This document shows positions 20,380 to 31,779 of a DNA stretch of 64,000 nt, piece after piece (position 1 is the stretch's first letter; every line of letters begins with the position of its first letter). Source of the stretch: Saturnia japonica (taxonomy: Eukaryota; Arthropoda; Insecta; Lepidoptera; Saturniidae); NCBI GenBank assembly GCA_033032175.1, contig CM065307.1, positions 3,658,001 through 3,722,000 on the forward strand, read 5' to 3'. The translations under genes were made by a program, and so were the position numbers. The notes below the pieces were generated by a model. The model had not been told where the DNA came from, did not search any database, and saw nothing but the letters and a program-made list of their open reading frames with translations.

Positions 20380-21964
20380 TTACTAATGAAACTGGTTTTG
20401 GAATCGGTTCACGGAAATTGTTTCCCTTTCTCTCACGTGAGTTTACTACGAATTCGCTAATTTTTAAATCAATTTCGACGGTAAACTTGTTACGGTTTTG
20501 TTGAGTTTATTTGTTCGCGTAAAGGTTTAGGGGTTGAAAGTGTTGAAGCCTTTTCAATGTAACTTATGAGTTCGTATTTTTTTCGTATCTTTCGTAAAGC
20601 TTCTGGATCTCTCAGAATTATATTTACTTTCTTTTAATTTACTTGTGTCTCAAAGTTAGATAAATTATGTTGAATGTATGCTCTTGGAAGGTTCTTACGA
20701 ACGTCAAAGCTGCCGCAGGTTTGGAAAGACCTGTCAATTTAAAGGATCAAGAACTAACTCAATTGCGTTTGTCATGAAATTTTTTTTTGTATGTTGAATG
20801 ATTAAACGGTCCCATGAAGCTTATTAAAGCCATCAAACTCGAACCCAAATGATAAATAAATATTTTATAGTTCTATTTTATTTAACAGACTGCGAAAAGA
20901 AGGGTTATATATTTCGAGTGTAATGTATGTATGTCTATTTCTATGGTACGCTCAGTGGCCTAAACGCATAGAGTAGACTAATACATAGGCACCTAAACGG
21001 CTTGATGGATTTTAGCATATGGTGTCGTTAGATTAGTCTTTGTGTTAGTGACATACGCTAAATAATATTTAGATAATCAGATAAAAAGCAAAAATAAAAT
21101 ATTTTTGTCAATTGCGTTTGTTGCAGTCTGCTTTTTAATAATTTAGCTTATTATTTCTTTGTCGACACAAATAGTATCTACTTATATAAATAAAATGAGG
21201 TTGCCGTTGTACTACTAGATAGATTTTGATATATTTTTTATTTTACTTCGCAGAAACATCGTCCTTATCTAAAAAAAAAAAAATCACTATATCTTCATAA
21301 ACAATACCTTTGTAGTTAACACGAACGGTGCCGCGGAGCGAGGGAGTTTGAAATAAAAATATCTAGTGCAGGGGTGAAAAATTGGCCAGTCTGTAATGTT
21401 GTTGTTGGGGCTTACGTACTTGGTTATCGCTACTTGTATTATAATTTTTTCATTATATAGTGTGTATTAAAAATCCCGTCGGATTCTTGAACGAGTTATT
21501 AAGCATGAAGTTATATAGTCTATAAACCTTTGTCAATAAATGGTTTATACAACACAAAAAAAAACTTTTAAATCACACTGGAAGTTTAAGAGTTTTGCGA
21601 GGTCAAACAAACAATTAAAGGAGTTTTAGGATATTAAGAAAGACAAGTATAAAAGTAATCCTTCCTATAAGACGGTAGATTTGTTCCGCGATATACGAAA
21701 ACGCGTTGTAGGTGTATTCTCGTATAACGCGCTTGTACGACCCCGTATAACGCGTTATGTACAAATGATTCAAGTTTTAGATTTCTCGTTAAAGGGGGTT
21801 TAAATCGATTATTAAGAAAAATTATGCTATGAACGAAATATGTGCGTTTTATTAAAATCAAACTAAGAACATTTTAAATAAAAATCTAGGAACACAAATT
21901 TAATAAAATAACTTCATTGCGTTAAAAGAGTACCGTTTTATAAGGGGGATTACTATTATTATGT
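20380..21964. other. Unassigned, with two repeat-like patches
   Basis: 21181-21360 begins like a Helitron 5' end (ctatataaataaaatgagg) and ends cgaacggtgccgcggagcga, a degraded element. 21690-21755 carries 'cgtataacgcg' twice plus related 'acgaaaacgcg'. The minus-strand ORF 21634-21861 over it has no recognisable domain. No gene was supported. Confidence 0.3.
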
Positions 21965-22090
21965 AATCGTTGGTTCTCGAAGGATTTAAAGATTTGGATG
22001 AAATGTTATATTTAAAAAATGCTTTACTATCGAAGTTTACTTACATATGTTCTTTTTTCCATGAACCGAGCAAGGCTCGGTCGCTCACAT
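21965..22090 (+). repeat. Dispersed repeat R3
   Basis: gttggttctcgaaggattta, gatttggatgaaat and gaaccgagcaaggctcggtc match 30510-30645 and 1787-1894. The accgagc...gctcggt segment (22074-22091 area) can fold into a small hairpin. Confidence 0.45.
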
Positions 22091-23228
22091 ATCTGTATAT
22101 ATATACATTGTATATAAGAAAGGTCACTATCCGTGTTTGTCTGTTTGCCCGTTTAATACTTCTAAATCACGAAACGGATTTTTGTACGGTTTTTACTGTC
22201 ATTTAGATTTTTTTACGCAAGGTTTGTATTAAAAATACATTCCAATTAAATTTTTGTTTAGTAGAGAAAATCCAATAAAATAATCCAATACGATTTTCCA
22301 ATAGGAATTTAATCCAATAAAAGTAAAAAAAAAATATAAAAAATATTAGCTTATTTGCGAAGTTATTTTCTCCAATTCAGTAATAATCTTTATCCAGATT
22401 AATACCCATGTTGGTTAATTTGGGTATTTAATGTAAATTAAAAATGTCATTTGCATTAAATCATTTCAATAAATTCCGTAGAAGTTATTACGTATTCAAA
22501 ATTAAGTGCAACCAAAAAAATCACTCCCGGCGAAAGCGTTGGGCGGCACTCCGCACCGCGGCCTTATTGCGCGTCACGACGAGCTAAACGCACTTTTTGT
22601 AACTATGAAATTGTGAATTATCAATATTTGAGCGATAAATTCGAAATCAATCGAACATGCTTTTTTAAATAAATAATCCCAATTTGTAAAATGCATCCGT
22701 GCGAAGCTGGGGAGGGTCGCTACTTAATAATAATATATCATAAATTTGATATAAAATGTTGACAAACTATTTTCTTCGAGAGTAGATCAACTTTTAACGA
22801 TTTAGCTCCGTTTACAATATCTAGTTCATTATAAAATCAAACAAATGTACATACTATTTATTTTAGAAAACCTTTTGAGGTTTATTTCAATGTTTTATTA
22901 AGATTCATATTTAATAATAAAAAAATAGAGTTTCTAAAGACAATATTATTCTTTCATCTCCACGTATTTCATTGTTTGCGTAGCGAGTTCATCCAACCGG
23001 AGCTTTGCTCACGTAAAATATAAGTTTTTTGAGTATTCAGTAATGTTAGAATAACATTACTTTTAATAATTCTTGAACAAAGGTCCCAGATACTTGTTGA
23101 AATCTTAAACCAATGTATTTCGGTTACAGAGAACGTTCTAATTAATTTTTGTTCTTTTTGTGGAATTACTTTGTTTTGTTATTATTTTCAATAACTATAG
23201 TCGTTATGAGTAGGTAGGCTTATGAAGC
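22091..23228. other. Unassigned, repeat-like in part
   Basis: 22500-22730 holds a GC-rich patch (gggcggcactccgcaccgcggcc) and ends ccgtgcgaagctggggaggg, resembling a degraded element end also seen at 26320-26345. No ORF of substance was found. Confidence 0.3.
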
Positions 23229-23275
23229 ACTAGCTGTATTTCACGGTTTCACCCGTATTAAATTTATTCAAGCAA
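23229..23275 (-). mobile_element. Helitron H1 3' end fragment, reverse
   Basis: actagctgtatttcacggtttcacccg is the reverse of the H1 terminus (cgggtgaaaccgtg..., then CTAG). Similarity stops after about 45 bp. Confidence 0.5.
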
Positions 23276-23431
23276 ATCTACAACGGGCCACGTCGCGACG
23301 CGCCCTCGCCACCGCGTTTGTAACCGGGTGCGTTACAAATTTATAGCTTACTATAAAAAATTAAAAAATAAATATAATATATATATATAATATATATGTA
23401 TACAATAAAATATATATATTTAAAAAAAATT

Positions 23432-23770
23432 ATAGCTGTGCCTGCGACTTCGCTCAAGTGGACTACAGAATGACTGCGCGAATCTTGCACCAAAAATGCT
23501 TACTGTCGATGTTTCTTAGAAGATAGACGACTTAAGCTATTTAAGCACCCGAATCGATTCACCATGACCAATTTTTTTTAATTTATGCGGAACCCTAATT
23601 ATTTTTCTACAATAAAAGTAGCGTAAGTTACTCCCTATAAAATTTAGCTATCTACCAGTGAAAGTCCCGTCAAAAACGGTCCAACCGTTTCGAAGATACC
23701 CAGAACAAACAGAAAGACAGAGAAAAATTTTAAAAATGTTTTTTTTTTTGTTAAACGCTTTAAAAAAAAC
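23432..23770 (-). mobile_element. Helitron H2 copy, reverse and truncated
   Basis: It opens with tagctgtgcctgcgacttcgc, tcaagtggactacagaatg and gaatcgattcaccatgac, then aaaataaaagta-like and cgtcaaaaacggtccaacc, and stops after a T run near 23760 without the 5' TCTATAC end. Confidence 0.72.
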
Positions 23771-24119
23771 TTTTTTTAAGTTCTCCGCTCGCGCACGGCT
23801 TGACTAGCTTTATAATATTAGTAATCTATTAACAGAAAAGGAAAGTGGTTGAAACCAATGGCAGATACTTAAGTGAATGTTTTTAAACCCTTAATTATAT
23901 ACCGAGCATGTATAGCTTTTTCATACGTCATAATACATTTTCATAGAATTATGTAATAAGCTGTCAAACGCGAGTCGCATTCACGTACCGTGGGTTCCGT
24001 TTCGCCTTATAGAATTTGGTCATGTATTTATTAAAAAGTGCAGATAATCTTCAACCGGCTGAACAGATTTTCATATATTGTAGCTAAGAACATTCTGGAT
24101 CGAGTCACCTTTAAAAAAA
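23771..24119. other. Unassigned sequence
   Basis: A fragment at 23779-23830 (cgctcgcgcacggcttgactagcttt, ataatattag) looks like another element end. The rest is featureless. Confidence 0.3.
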
Positions 24120-24560
24120 ATCGGTTCAGCCGTTTTTGAGATATGATGCCGGAGTTTTTGACGGGATCTTGAAGTGACATTTTGTGGTTTTTATTTTTAA
24201 TTCATTTACTTAGATTTTTGACCCTATATTATGTAATATTGGTGGCGTTTTGCGTGATATAGTTTGGTTTTTGTACTTAAGTGAAGTGTATTATAAATAT
24301 AAACTAAAAGCATGCATTCTGGGATCCCACAAATACTCCCCAGAAAGTTCTAACAAGGGATCCACCATCTTGTTGACGCCACTTTGTATAAAATACCTAT
24401 TGCTATGAAGGCTTTAAATACATTGACACTGAAAACGCCGCTTTGTATTGTGGAAAATTTTACGAAGGCTAAAATACATTGACACTGACAAGTGCTTTCG
24501 GGGCGCCAAAACAAAAAGAAGAAGAAGAAGAGATACGATGCCACAGACACACACAAATAC
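24120..24560 (+). repeat. Dispersed repeat R5
   Basis: Landmarks: gagtttttgacgggatcttg, tgtggtttttattttt, tatgtaatattggtggcg, ttttgcgtgatatag, gcattctgggatcccacaaa, gttctaacaaggga, then a second half with two copies of 'aaatacattgacactga' (24416 and 24473) and gaagaagaagaagaga. The reverse of this order appears at 56460-56790. The minus-strand ORFs here are chance. Confidence 0.65.
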
Positions 24561-25085
24561 ACAGCTAGATAACACATAGCACAGATAAACAGATACACAC
24601 GATAAACTTATAAACATCTCTTTTTGTGTTGAGGGTTAAAACAGGTCTTTTTATCATGGTACTAAAGGCACGAGACGGTAAACAGTTTAAGGTAAGAACA
24701 CTAGTGAATCTATACCTAGAAGCCTTTACAGCAAGTGCTTGTAGGTACCTACTATACCGACATAATGGCTATGTAATACTTAAGAGCCGATTCTAAATAT
24801 TTCGACATTCGTATCTAAATATTATTTTAAAAGAGTCCCTTATTAACTGCTTCATCATATCGACACATAGCTAAAACCACTGGACGAATTGGGCTGTAAT
24901 TTGGCACACAGTTATTATGACGTAGACATCCGCTAAAAACGGATTAAAAAAAAAATTAACACCTAAAAAGATGTAACGGGGATCCCTATTCAAAATTTTA
25001 TCATGGGTTTACCTTATGAATGCTACAAAAGTTTGCGAGATGTATGTTTGTGTAGGTATAAATACTATCTCTTTTTTCTTGGAAC
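24561..25085. other. Unassigned sequence
   Basis: No gene or clear repeat. 24880-25040 resembles common dispersed insect repeat sequence (actggacgaattgggctgta), but without a second copy here. Confidence 0.3.
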
Positions 25086-25120
25086 TATTTCGAATTGAAC
25101 GCTAATATCAATTCGAAATA
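25086..25120. repeat. Perfect 13-bp inverted repeat
   Basis: tatttcgaattga (25086-25098), nine bases, then tcaattcgaaata (25108-25120). It lies immediately upstream of the mariner relic; the canonical mariner terminal repeats were not identified, so its relation to the element is unclear. Confidence 0.85.
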
Positions 25121-25128
25121 AAATCTCT

Positions 25129-26251
25129 TTGGTGAAACTCATTGGCCACCTTCGCATAGTTATTTTTAAAAATATTGTTAAAGATTATACATCACTCTTC
25201 TTTTGTTTGCAATTATGGACGACTCGTGGTATGATTTTTTATGATTATAAACGAGGGTTAGGGTTTCAAGGAATTTCACGAAAATTTACAAATTGCATTA
25301 GGAGAGTTACTTATTGGTTTAGTGAATTTAAACGTCGTCGAGAGCACCTTAACGATGACCACAGATCCGGTCAACCTACAACTGTAGTAACTCATGAAAA
25401 TGTAGAGAGAATATGTATGTAGAGTGATTATTGCGGGAGAATAGACACATTACACACATCGAGAGATTCAAGCTGAACTGAAGATTGGATCACGGGCAGT
25501 TTCAACCATCCTGCATGAATACCTTAAAATTAGGAAGCATGCTTCGCAATGTAATCCTCGTTCTCTTACCGAAGAGCAAAAATCCCGTAGTTTGGTTTGG
25601 TGCAAATTTATGCTACAAATTTTGAAAGAGGAACTTCCCAAAACTTATCTTACACCCTTACAACTGACGAAACTTGGATCTACAACTACGATCCTCTTAC
25701 GAAGCAACAATCCACGCAATGGGTGTTCGACGAAGACAAGTTGGCCGCAAAAGTTGTTCGCGTTTGGAGCGTTAATAAAAACATTATAGCGATTTTTTTT
25801 AACGCGCTGACCAGTAGTATTAATTTCGTTAGAAGATAGTAGAACTGTTACTGGCGAATGGTATTGCTAAGTTTGACTGCCTCAAGCTTTCTGGGAGTTG
25901 AATAGCCAGCGACCAAGGAGCCGGTCCGTGGTATTCTTTTTCACCAGAATAACGCGCCCGCTCACACAGCTGCTAGAACCATGGACTTTTTCAATACTTC
26001 GGGTGTACAAATGTTATCCCATCCTTCGTACAGTCCAGATTTATCTACATGCGTTTTTTTATATATTTCCCACGGTAAAGAAATGCTTCATGGTCGAAAA
26101 TTTAATAGTGCAGAAGAGGCCGTTGAAAAATTTCGGCGTTTATTTTTCAAACACCCGCAAAATACATTTTTTAAATGTTTCGAAAGCTGATTCACCCGAA
26201 CGCATGACTGCATTGGGGTTGAAGGGAAATATTTTGAAAATCTATAAATAA
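25129..26251 (+). pseudogene. Degenerate mariner (DD34D) transposase
   Basis: Pieces in shifting frames spell a mariner transposase. N-terminal HTH: GMIFYDYKRGLGFQGISRKF, then FSEFKRRREHLNDDHRSGQP (25219-25380). Second HTH: HREIQAELKIGSRAVSTILH, then LTEEQKSRSLVWCKFML (25460-25615). Catalytic part: TTDETWIYNYDPLTKQQST (Asp codon 25666-25668), LFHQNNAPAHTA (25935-25970), and SYSPDLSTCVF (26026-26058). The family has Asp-Asp-Asp; here the second is Asn (codon 25948-25950) and the third Val (26053-26055). Their spacing, 94 and then 35 codons, matches mariner exactly. Stops at 25420 and 25456 and several frameshifts add to the damage. The enzyme cannot be active. Confidence 0.9.
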
Positions 26252-26693
26252 ACTTTTTTCATATTGTAACTATTATACATTTCACTAAAAAAAATTTGAA
26301 ACAGCCAAAGTATAACTCTACTAGCCGTGCGAAGCCGGGAATGGGTGCTAGTCAACATTTTCTGCTTGTTATAATTCTTAAATAGTTCTTTTGAATTAAT
26401 TATTTAAATAGTCTTAATATAAGTCGGAGTTTTTTTATGTCAAAAGGGCAGCCTGCTAAATACTTACCGTCGCCTATGGATAACTGCAACACCTACAACT
26501 TCTAGGGTGTCTAGCTAGAGATCTAAAGCTTTTAGTATTAGAACAGATAAATGTCGAAGCGCTCATAATAAGCACTCTAAAGAGCTTAGCGCGTACTTTG
26601 ACGTCAACCAATCCCACATCTCTCGTTGATACTAACTCACAGATAGTATCACTTCTCCTTTATTCGTATCGCAGCAGGGATCTTGTATTGTTT
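26252..26693. other. Mariner 3' flank and unassigned sequence
   Basis: 26318-26350 (actagccgtgcgaagccggga, then atgggtgctagt) looks like a degraded Helitron-type end. 26350-26693 shows nothing I can name. Confidence 0.3.
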
Positions 26694-26749
26694 AATAATC
26701 CATACTTTTATAATAAAATAGTAAAGTGTCGAAATTTGTACAATAAAGA
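26694..26749 (+). mobile_element. Helitron-like family H4, 5' end fragment
   Basis: tccatacttttataataaaa, then tagtaaagtgtcgaaat, matches 34636-34675. It is cut off where the H1 copy begins at 26750. Confidence 0.5.
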
Positions 26750-27450
26750 TCTATACCTACAAATATAATAAAGCGGAAAAGTTTCTTTGTTTACACAAGG
26801 TAATCTCAGAATTACCAGTCGGATACGAAAAATTATTTTTTGATATGATAGCCAGACTCTCAACGAATAGTATAGGTTATATAACATTAGGATACAGTTC
26901 TCGGCTAGCCTTAAATATTGGTTTTTGTTACGTAAGTCGGAAGTCGAAGCCCTCGCGAACTGTTTTATCCGCGTGCGCTGGCTTAATGGTTAATGATATT
27001 TAATGCAATGTTAAACAAAAATATTGGATATTAGTCTGTCTAACAAAAGTCAGCGATAGCATATATTTTTCTCTTATATATAAGCCACAATAAGGTATTT
27101 TGCCATTTTATTTTATGTTAAGATTAAAAATTAATTTATGAGCATTGTTTTTAAAAAGGACATATTAATGCTTACGAATAAAAGTTACTTCATCATAAAG
27201 ACAATTTAATGAAGATAAACTTTGACCTTTTACAGCGCGTTATTTGGACGCATAGTTTGAGAGGTATTGGAAAATTAAAATAGTTCAACACTCGGCTGGG
27301 TCTATGTCTATAGTAGTAGCGGCGCGAACGAGCCGTGAGATGCCGCGATGTGACCATCTGGCCGCCAGATAAAAATATTGTCTATACTGAAATAATCAAT
27401 CAGTGATTTTTTCTAAATTATATGCGAGTGAAACCGCGGGGCAAAGCTAT
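26750..27450 (+). mobile_element. Helitron-like family H1, long copy with altered 3' part
   Basis: It begins TCTATACCTACAAATATAAT and follows the 49907-50542 copy closely through aaaagttt, cttaaatattg, agtcggaagtcgaag, ttaatgataatt and catattaatgcttac. From about 27260 the sequence differs and includes a GC-rich insert (agcggcgcgaacgagccgtg, 27320-27340) before the familiar end gtgaaaccgcggggcaaagcta. The final CTAG is changed to CTAT. Confidence 0.72.
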
Positions 27451-27814
27451 TATTTGATAAAAATACTACTTGGGCTTAGAATTAGAATCATGGACAGAAA
27501 ACATTTCGAAAGTTTCTGAAATTGTTAGCTAGTACGCTAAATACGCCGAATCTACAGGACGAATTTGATGAAAGGTATGATTGTAGTTTTTATTCTGTGG
27601 TAACATTTAGAATGCATTTTTACACGTATTAAGAATCAGAGACATTCACAAAGCATGAAACACGGTTAAATCGCGGATTTTGAATACATAATATCGTCTT
27701 TTTCATCGCCGGTTTTCTTACACGAAATTCAGAATTCTACGCTGATGAAGTTACTAGCTAGATAATTTATGTTACAATGAAATATTATCGTTAAGGCTAA
27801 AATGGAATGATATT
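27451..27814. other. Unassigned sequence
   Basis: No feature seen. Confidence 0.4.
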
Positions 27815-28140
27815 TGAGAGTTTTTGGCGGGATCTCAAACTGTCATGTAGTGGTTTTTATTCATAAATTCGTATTTTTTTAACCTATATTGTGAAATACA
27901 AATACAGGTGGCATTTTGCATAATAAAGCTTGGTTATTGTGTACAAATGAAGTGGATTGGAAATAATAGCCTGGACCATGAATTCTGGGATGCCACAAAA
28001 ACTTCCTTGAAAGTTCTAACAAGGGAGCCAGCATCTTGTTAGGATATTGAAATCGTCATAAGACAGGACACTAAATTATCTCAATAATGGCAGTAATGGT
28101 CTTCAACAAAGAGGACTAGTTAGGAAAAAAGAATAAGAAA
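27815..28140 (+). repeat. Dispersed repeat R5
   Basis: gagtttttggcgggatctca, gtagtggtttttattcat, aggtggcattttgcataata, gaattctgggatgccacaa, gttctaacaagggagccag. Its right part, ctcaataatggcagtaatg and caaagaggactagttagga, is the reverse of 9870-9930. Confidence 0.62.
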
Positions 28141-28446
28141 TTATATTTGAACTTATTCGATTCCTCTGACAGATTCAATCAAATTTTGCTCTTCTATGGT
28201 GTATAGGTAAAGGTAGTGTTTAAAAATGGATACCTATATTTGTTACGTTAATTTTATAAAACCGATTGTTTAATTGTCCGTAAGCGTTCCTAAACCATAC
28301 AACCAATTGTGATGAAATTTTCACGAATTTGTACGTACACCCGCGAAGGTTCTGTGTTAGTGAAATTAGTTTACAAGAGGTGGGGCGCGAGTGGTTCAAT
28401 ATATCGAAGTTAACAACTGATTATGGATTTAGAATTATTTTTGTTC

Positions 28447-28892
28447 TTTTTTAACCGACTTAAAAAAAAAGGAGGACGTTCTCAATTCGAATGTATATTT
28501 TTTTATGGATGTTCAACCATAACTTCTTTATCTATGAACCGATTTAAATGATTCTTTTTTCATTGAAAAGGAGATATCCCAAGGGTGGCCATTTTAATTT
28601 CATCGGCATTGGACCTTCAACTTCGAAGATACACCGTGGAACTCTTCAAAATAATTGAAATTGGTTTTAACTGTCGTAGCTAGCGAATTTAAAAGTATTT
28701 TTTTCTCACTATAAAAAAACGGTATATTCCTTCAATACTGTAGATTTTTTCTAGGGTGGGCTTAACTACTCCCATGATTTGAGATGTATATATTATAGCA
28801 TAATTAAATAAAAAAATCTTTATGAAATACCTATTCAATAAAGGAGTTTTTATTATCATTACGCAGATGAAGCGAAGCGGAGACTAATAATT
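28447..28892 (+). repeat. Dispersed repeat R4 and a second repeat end
   Basis: 28447-28690: ccgacttaaaaaaaaaggagg, ttctcaattcgaatgtatat, ttttatggatgttcaacca, tttcatcggcattggacctt, caacttcgaag, gaactcttcaaaataattga. Other copies: 36255-36640, 38060-38292 (reverse), 45892-46240. 28800-28892 ends gatgaagcgaagcggagact, an element end also present inverted at 19720. Confidence 0.55.
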
Positions 28893-29059
28893 TATTTAAG
28901 TAATTATGCTTATTTAACAACAACTCGTTTTTGATAAATTATGATAAAAGATTTATGTATCTAATAAGAAATAAAATTAGTTATTAAATATATTATGTAA
29001 TGCATGTAATGTTATGTGATTGCTAAAATTTGATTTTCTCGTGTTATTTTTCCTTGTTC
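28893..29059. other. AT-rich flank of the candidate promoter
   Basis: No TATA box could be singled out in this very AT-rich sequence. Confidence 0.3.
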
Positions 29060-29429
29060 GTCTGTTGCGGGCAAATACAAAATGTACCTACCTAAATTTT
29101 CTCAGCGGTCAGTAGACATTTTTCAGCGGTGTGACAGTTCTGCGACCGGGAGCGTTGTCGCGACCACTACTCATTGGATATTTGTTCCAGTATTTGCAGT
29201 GTGCCGTACAGTGGAGATGAGAATGCGCGCGTCCGTTCATCGACTTTCTTTATTCAAAGTTTTCGAACATCGGTTTTACGGAAGCACTGGCCATTTTAAA
29301 TCCGAACTAGTTTTTATTTTGGCGCCTAAAATAGTGATGTGTTGTTAATTAATTATATATTACTTTTAATCGGTTTTTTAGTGTATGTGATTATTATTGT
29401 GCCATGCTGAACGTTATATTGAAATAGAG
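29060..29429 (+). promoter_or_regulatory. Candidate promoter and untranslated first exon
   Basis: This block stands out from its surroundings by CpG content: about fifteen CpG in the 200 bp from 29100. It contains an insect initiator-like TCAGT (29109-29113) and ends with a good splice donor, AG|GTAAGA, with the exon edge at 29429. No second copy lies in the window, which argues against a common repeat. An 88-codon frame (29082-29348) crosses it; its inner MRMRASVHRLSLFKVFEHRF could be translated, but no domain is recognised and I treat it as upstream ORF material. If spliced to the acceptor at 61520, the intron would be 32 kb. The promoter role is inferred from composition and motifs only. 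Confidence 0.35.
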
Positions 29430-30477
29430 GTAAGACAAAATACGTAAATTAATTTCGAATTCACTTTGTTAAGATAAGATAATTATCAATAACTAGCATA
29501 AATATGGTAATTGTAGTGTTAATAATATAATACTTAATATTTTTGTTATTTTATTTGTGTAAGGATATGACTATTACAGGAAAATATAATTATTATTTAT
29601 TATATTAACTCAGACATATATAATATCCGTGATATACTTCTAAAATAAATACTAAAAATTTGTATATTAAAGTAGGTACGTATTGGAATTATATTTTAAA
29701 ATAAAATTGTTAAAACAAAATTATTATGAGATTGCTTTTAAATAAGAGCAAGAAGAAGAATCTAGAATAAAAAGATTATTGATCGAAATATAATTTTGAA
29801 TAAATAAAAAAAAAATTACCTAAATTTATCTAAACAGTAATAAATAATCTATTTTACTGTAGGTATTTAAATATAATTATTTAAAAAATTACATAATTAG
29901 TAATCGAAGATAATTTGTTAATGAATAATTCAATACAATACGTCTAGTATAGTTTTAATTATAAGCAAATTACCTTCGGATGTCAGTTATGTGATTCATT
30001 TAAAAAGTAATCAAAGAAAAATATAAAAAATATATAATTAATATTTAGATATAATATTTTACTTTTTGTTATTTGAAAGTGATATTTCGAACAACAAACT
30101 TATAATTCTAGATTCTTATTCTTTATTTTGTCAAGCAATCAATATTAGCTCTTGATAAAATGGAGTAAATTCGAAAAACAAAATTAGAGTTCCTTTTTAT
30201 CCTAATTTATCTAAATGAATACAGAACCTAATGCAAAGTACAGTACAGTCTAAAAACCATATGAAAACTTGTTTCACTTCAACTACGCTTGTTTTTCTTT
30301 GTCGAACTATTTTCAATAAAATGCACCACCAAAATAATAAGAAATAACAAGAAAAAAATGTAAGTTTAGGTAAATAAAACAAAAGCTGAACAACAGATGC
30401 CAATAACCAGTAAAAAAACTTACTGTGGATTAATAAGAATTCACAAAATCCGTGCAATTGTACAATTTTACTATATA
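29430..30477. other. Very AT-rich unassigned sequence
   Basis: Long AT-rich stretch with A/T runs and no repeat match or credible ORF. The 86-codon minus-strand ORF 30197-30457 has a low-complexity hydrophobic composition and no context. Confidence 0.4.
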
Positions 30478-30650
30478 CTAGAGCTTTTACCGCGGCTTCT
30501 CTCGCGTTCTTGTTGGTTTCTTAGAAACGGCTCCAACGATTTGGATGAAATTGTGTATTTGGATAATGTTTTACATTCCGAGCTTACCAACAGATGTTTT
30601 TCTTTTTTTTAAAGATACCGAGCATAGCTTGGTCTCCCAGATATTTTGTT
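30478..30650 (+). repeat. Dispersed repeat R3
   Basis: ggtttcttagaaacggctcc, aacgatttggatgaaatt, taccgagcatagcttggtct, cccagatatttt. Matches 1787-1894 and 21965-22090. Confidence 0.5.
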
Positions 30651-30853
30651 TTTATGTCCCATATTAATCAAATATGTAAATACCAATTTTTTATGGATCT
30701 ATTTTCAATAATGGCGGATTTCCATATAAACCATATAAACTTTCATCTCCTGTTTCACCATCTTAAAGGATGAATTCCCAAAAATCACCTACAGTGTAAA
30801 ATGCCCTACCCTCATGCAAGTTTACACGGTCCTAGGCCCAGTACTTTGAACTC

Positions 30854-30916
30854 TGCGTTGATATGTCAGTTAGATGCGTTGATATGTCAGTAAAATGTGT
30901 TGATATGTCAGAGAGC
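30854..30916. repeat. 21-bp minisatellite, three units
   Basis: Units tgcgttgatatgtcagttag(a), tgcgttgatatgtcagtaaa(a) and tgtgttgatatgtcagagag(c) at 30854, 30875 and 30896, with no gaps. The first 16 bases are nearly constant and the last five vary. Confidence 0.9.
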
Positions 30917-31171
30917 TAAATGTAGTTTGTTTTTCGGCGGTAACCTCTGGAACTAGGCACTGATTCGATACTGAAAACTCTTTCACGTATAGACGGCTAC
31001 GTTCTCCCTGAGTGATATAGGCTATGTTTTATTATTTTTAAATTATAACGTAAACGAAATCGAAGTCTGTTCTAGTAGATAGTAGAAAATATATTGTGAA
31101 GGAATAAAATCGAGCGGAGTTTATATCCTATTTATATCTTGGATTGGCTTGAGCAAGGTCAGTTTCACTAT

Positions 31172-31456
31172 ATCAATATGATAAAGAAGAAAGATTTGAT
31201 TCTTTGTTTGTTTTTTTTTTTTTTGTTTGTAACGGATAAACTCCAAAACTACTGGACCTATTTTAAAAATTCCTTAACCATTATAAAGCTACAGTATCAG
31301 CAAGTAACATGAGCGATATTATAATTTGAAAAGTTCTTTTATTCCTCATAAAAATGTCGATAGTTTTACACAAAGTATAAAAAATTGCCTACTCGGGTGC
31401 GTTGCCGATGTTTGTCGTATAAAATTAACACGGGTGAAACCGTGGGGCACATCTAT
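31172..31456 (+). mobile_element. Helitron-like family H1, short copy
   Basis: tatcaatatgataaagaaga, gtttgtaacggataaactcc, actactggacctattttaaa, ctacagtatcagcaagtaac, then hairpin CACGGGTGAAACCGTGG (31429-31445 area). The CTAG end has decayed (acatcta). It matches 59582-59841 most closely. Confidence 0.72.
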
Positions 31457-31535
31457 TTTATTATAATTGACGAAACAGTAATCATATTATGATGAGTTGC
31501 ATTATTACGCTAGCCGCTGCTCATGCATGGAGAAG

Positions 31536-31690
31536 GCAATCAAAATCAAAATATCTTTTGTTAAATTTATGCCTTAAGAAGGCACTTATGAATGTTAAAA
31601 CACCACCACCAGTTCGGAAAACATCCCAACCTTTGAGAGGAACCGACAAGAAACTCGATCGGGTTTATCAACATATTATTTTCTTTTTTT
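31536..31690 (+). mobile_element. LINE 3' end (same family as 2503-4695)
   Basis: aagaaggcacttatgaatgt, accagttcggaaaacatccc and gaaactcgatcgggtttatc match the reverse complement of the 2560-2660 tail in order and spacing. Only the last coding and untranslated bases are left. The plus ORF 31489-31692 is a chance frame. Confidence 0.65.
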
Positions 31691-31779
31691 AATTATTTTT
31701 TACAGTATTAATGTAAGTAATGAAACAAATACACATCAATTTGCATTATTTTGAAGGAATGATGTCAACCATAGCTAGG

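Noticed and set aside
24350..24617. Hydrophobic minus-strand ORFs (82 and 67 codons)
   Set aside because: They translate the GAAGAA-type and CA-rich tract of repeat R5 in reverse.
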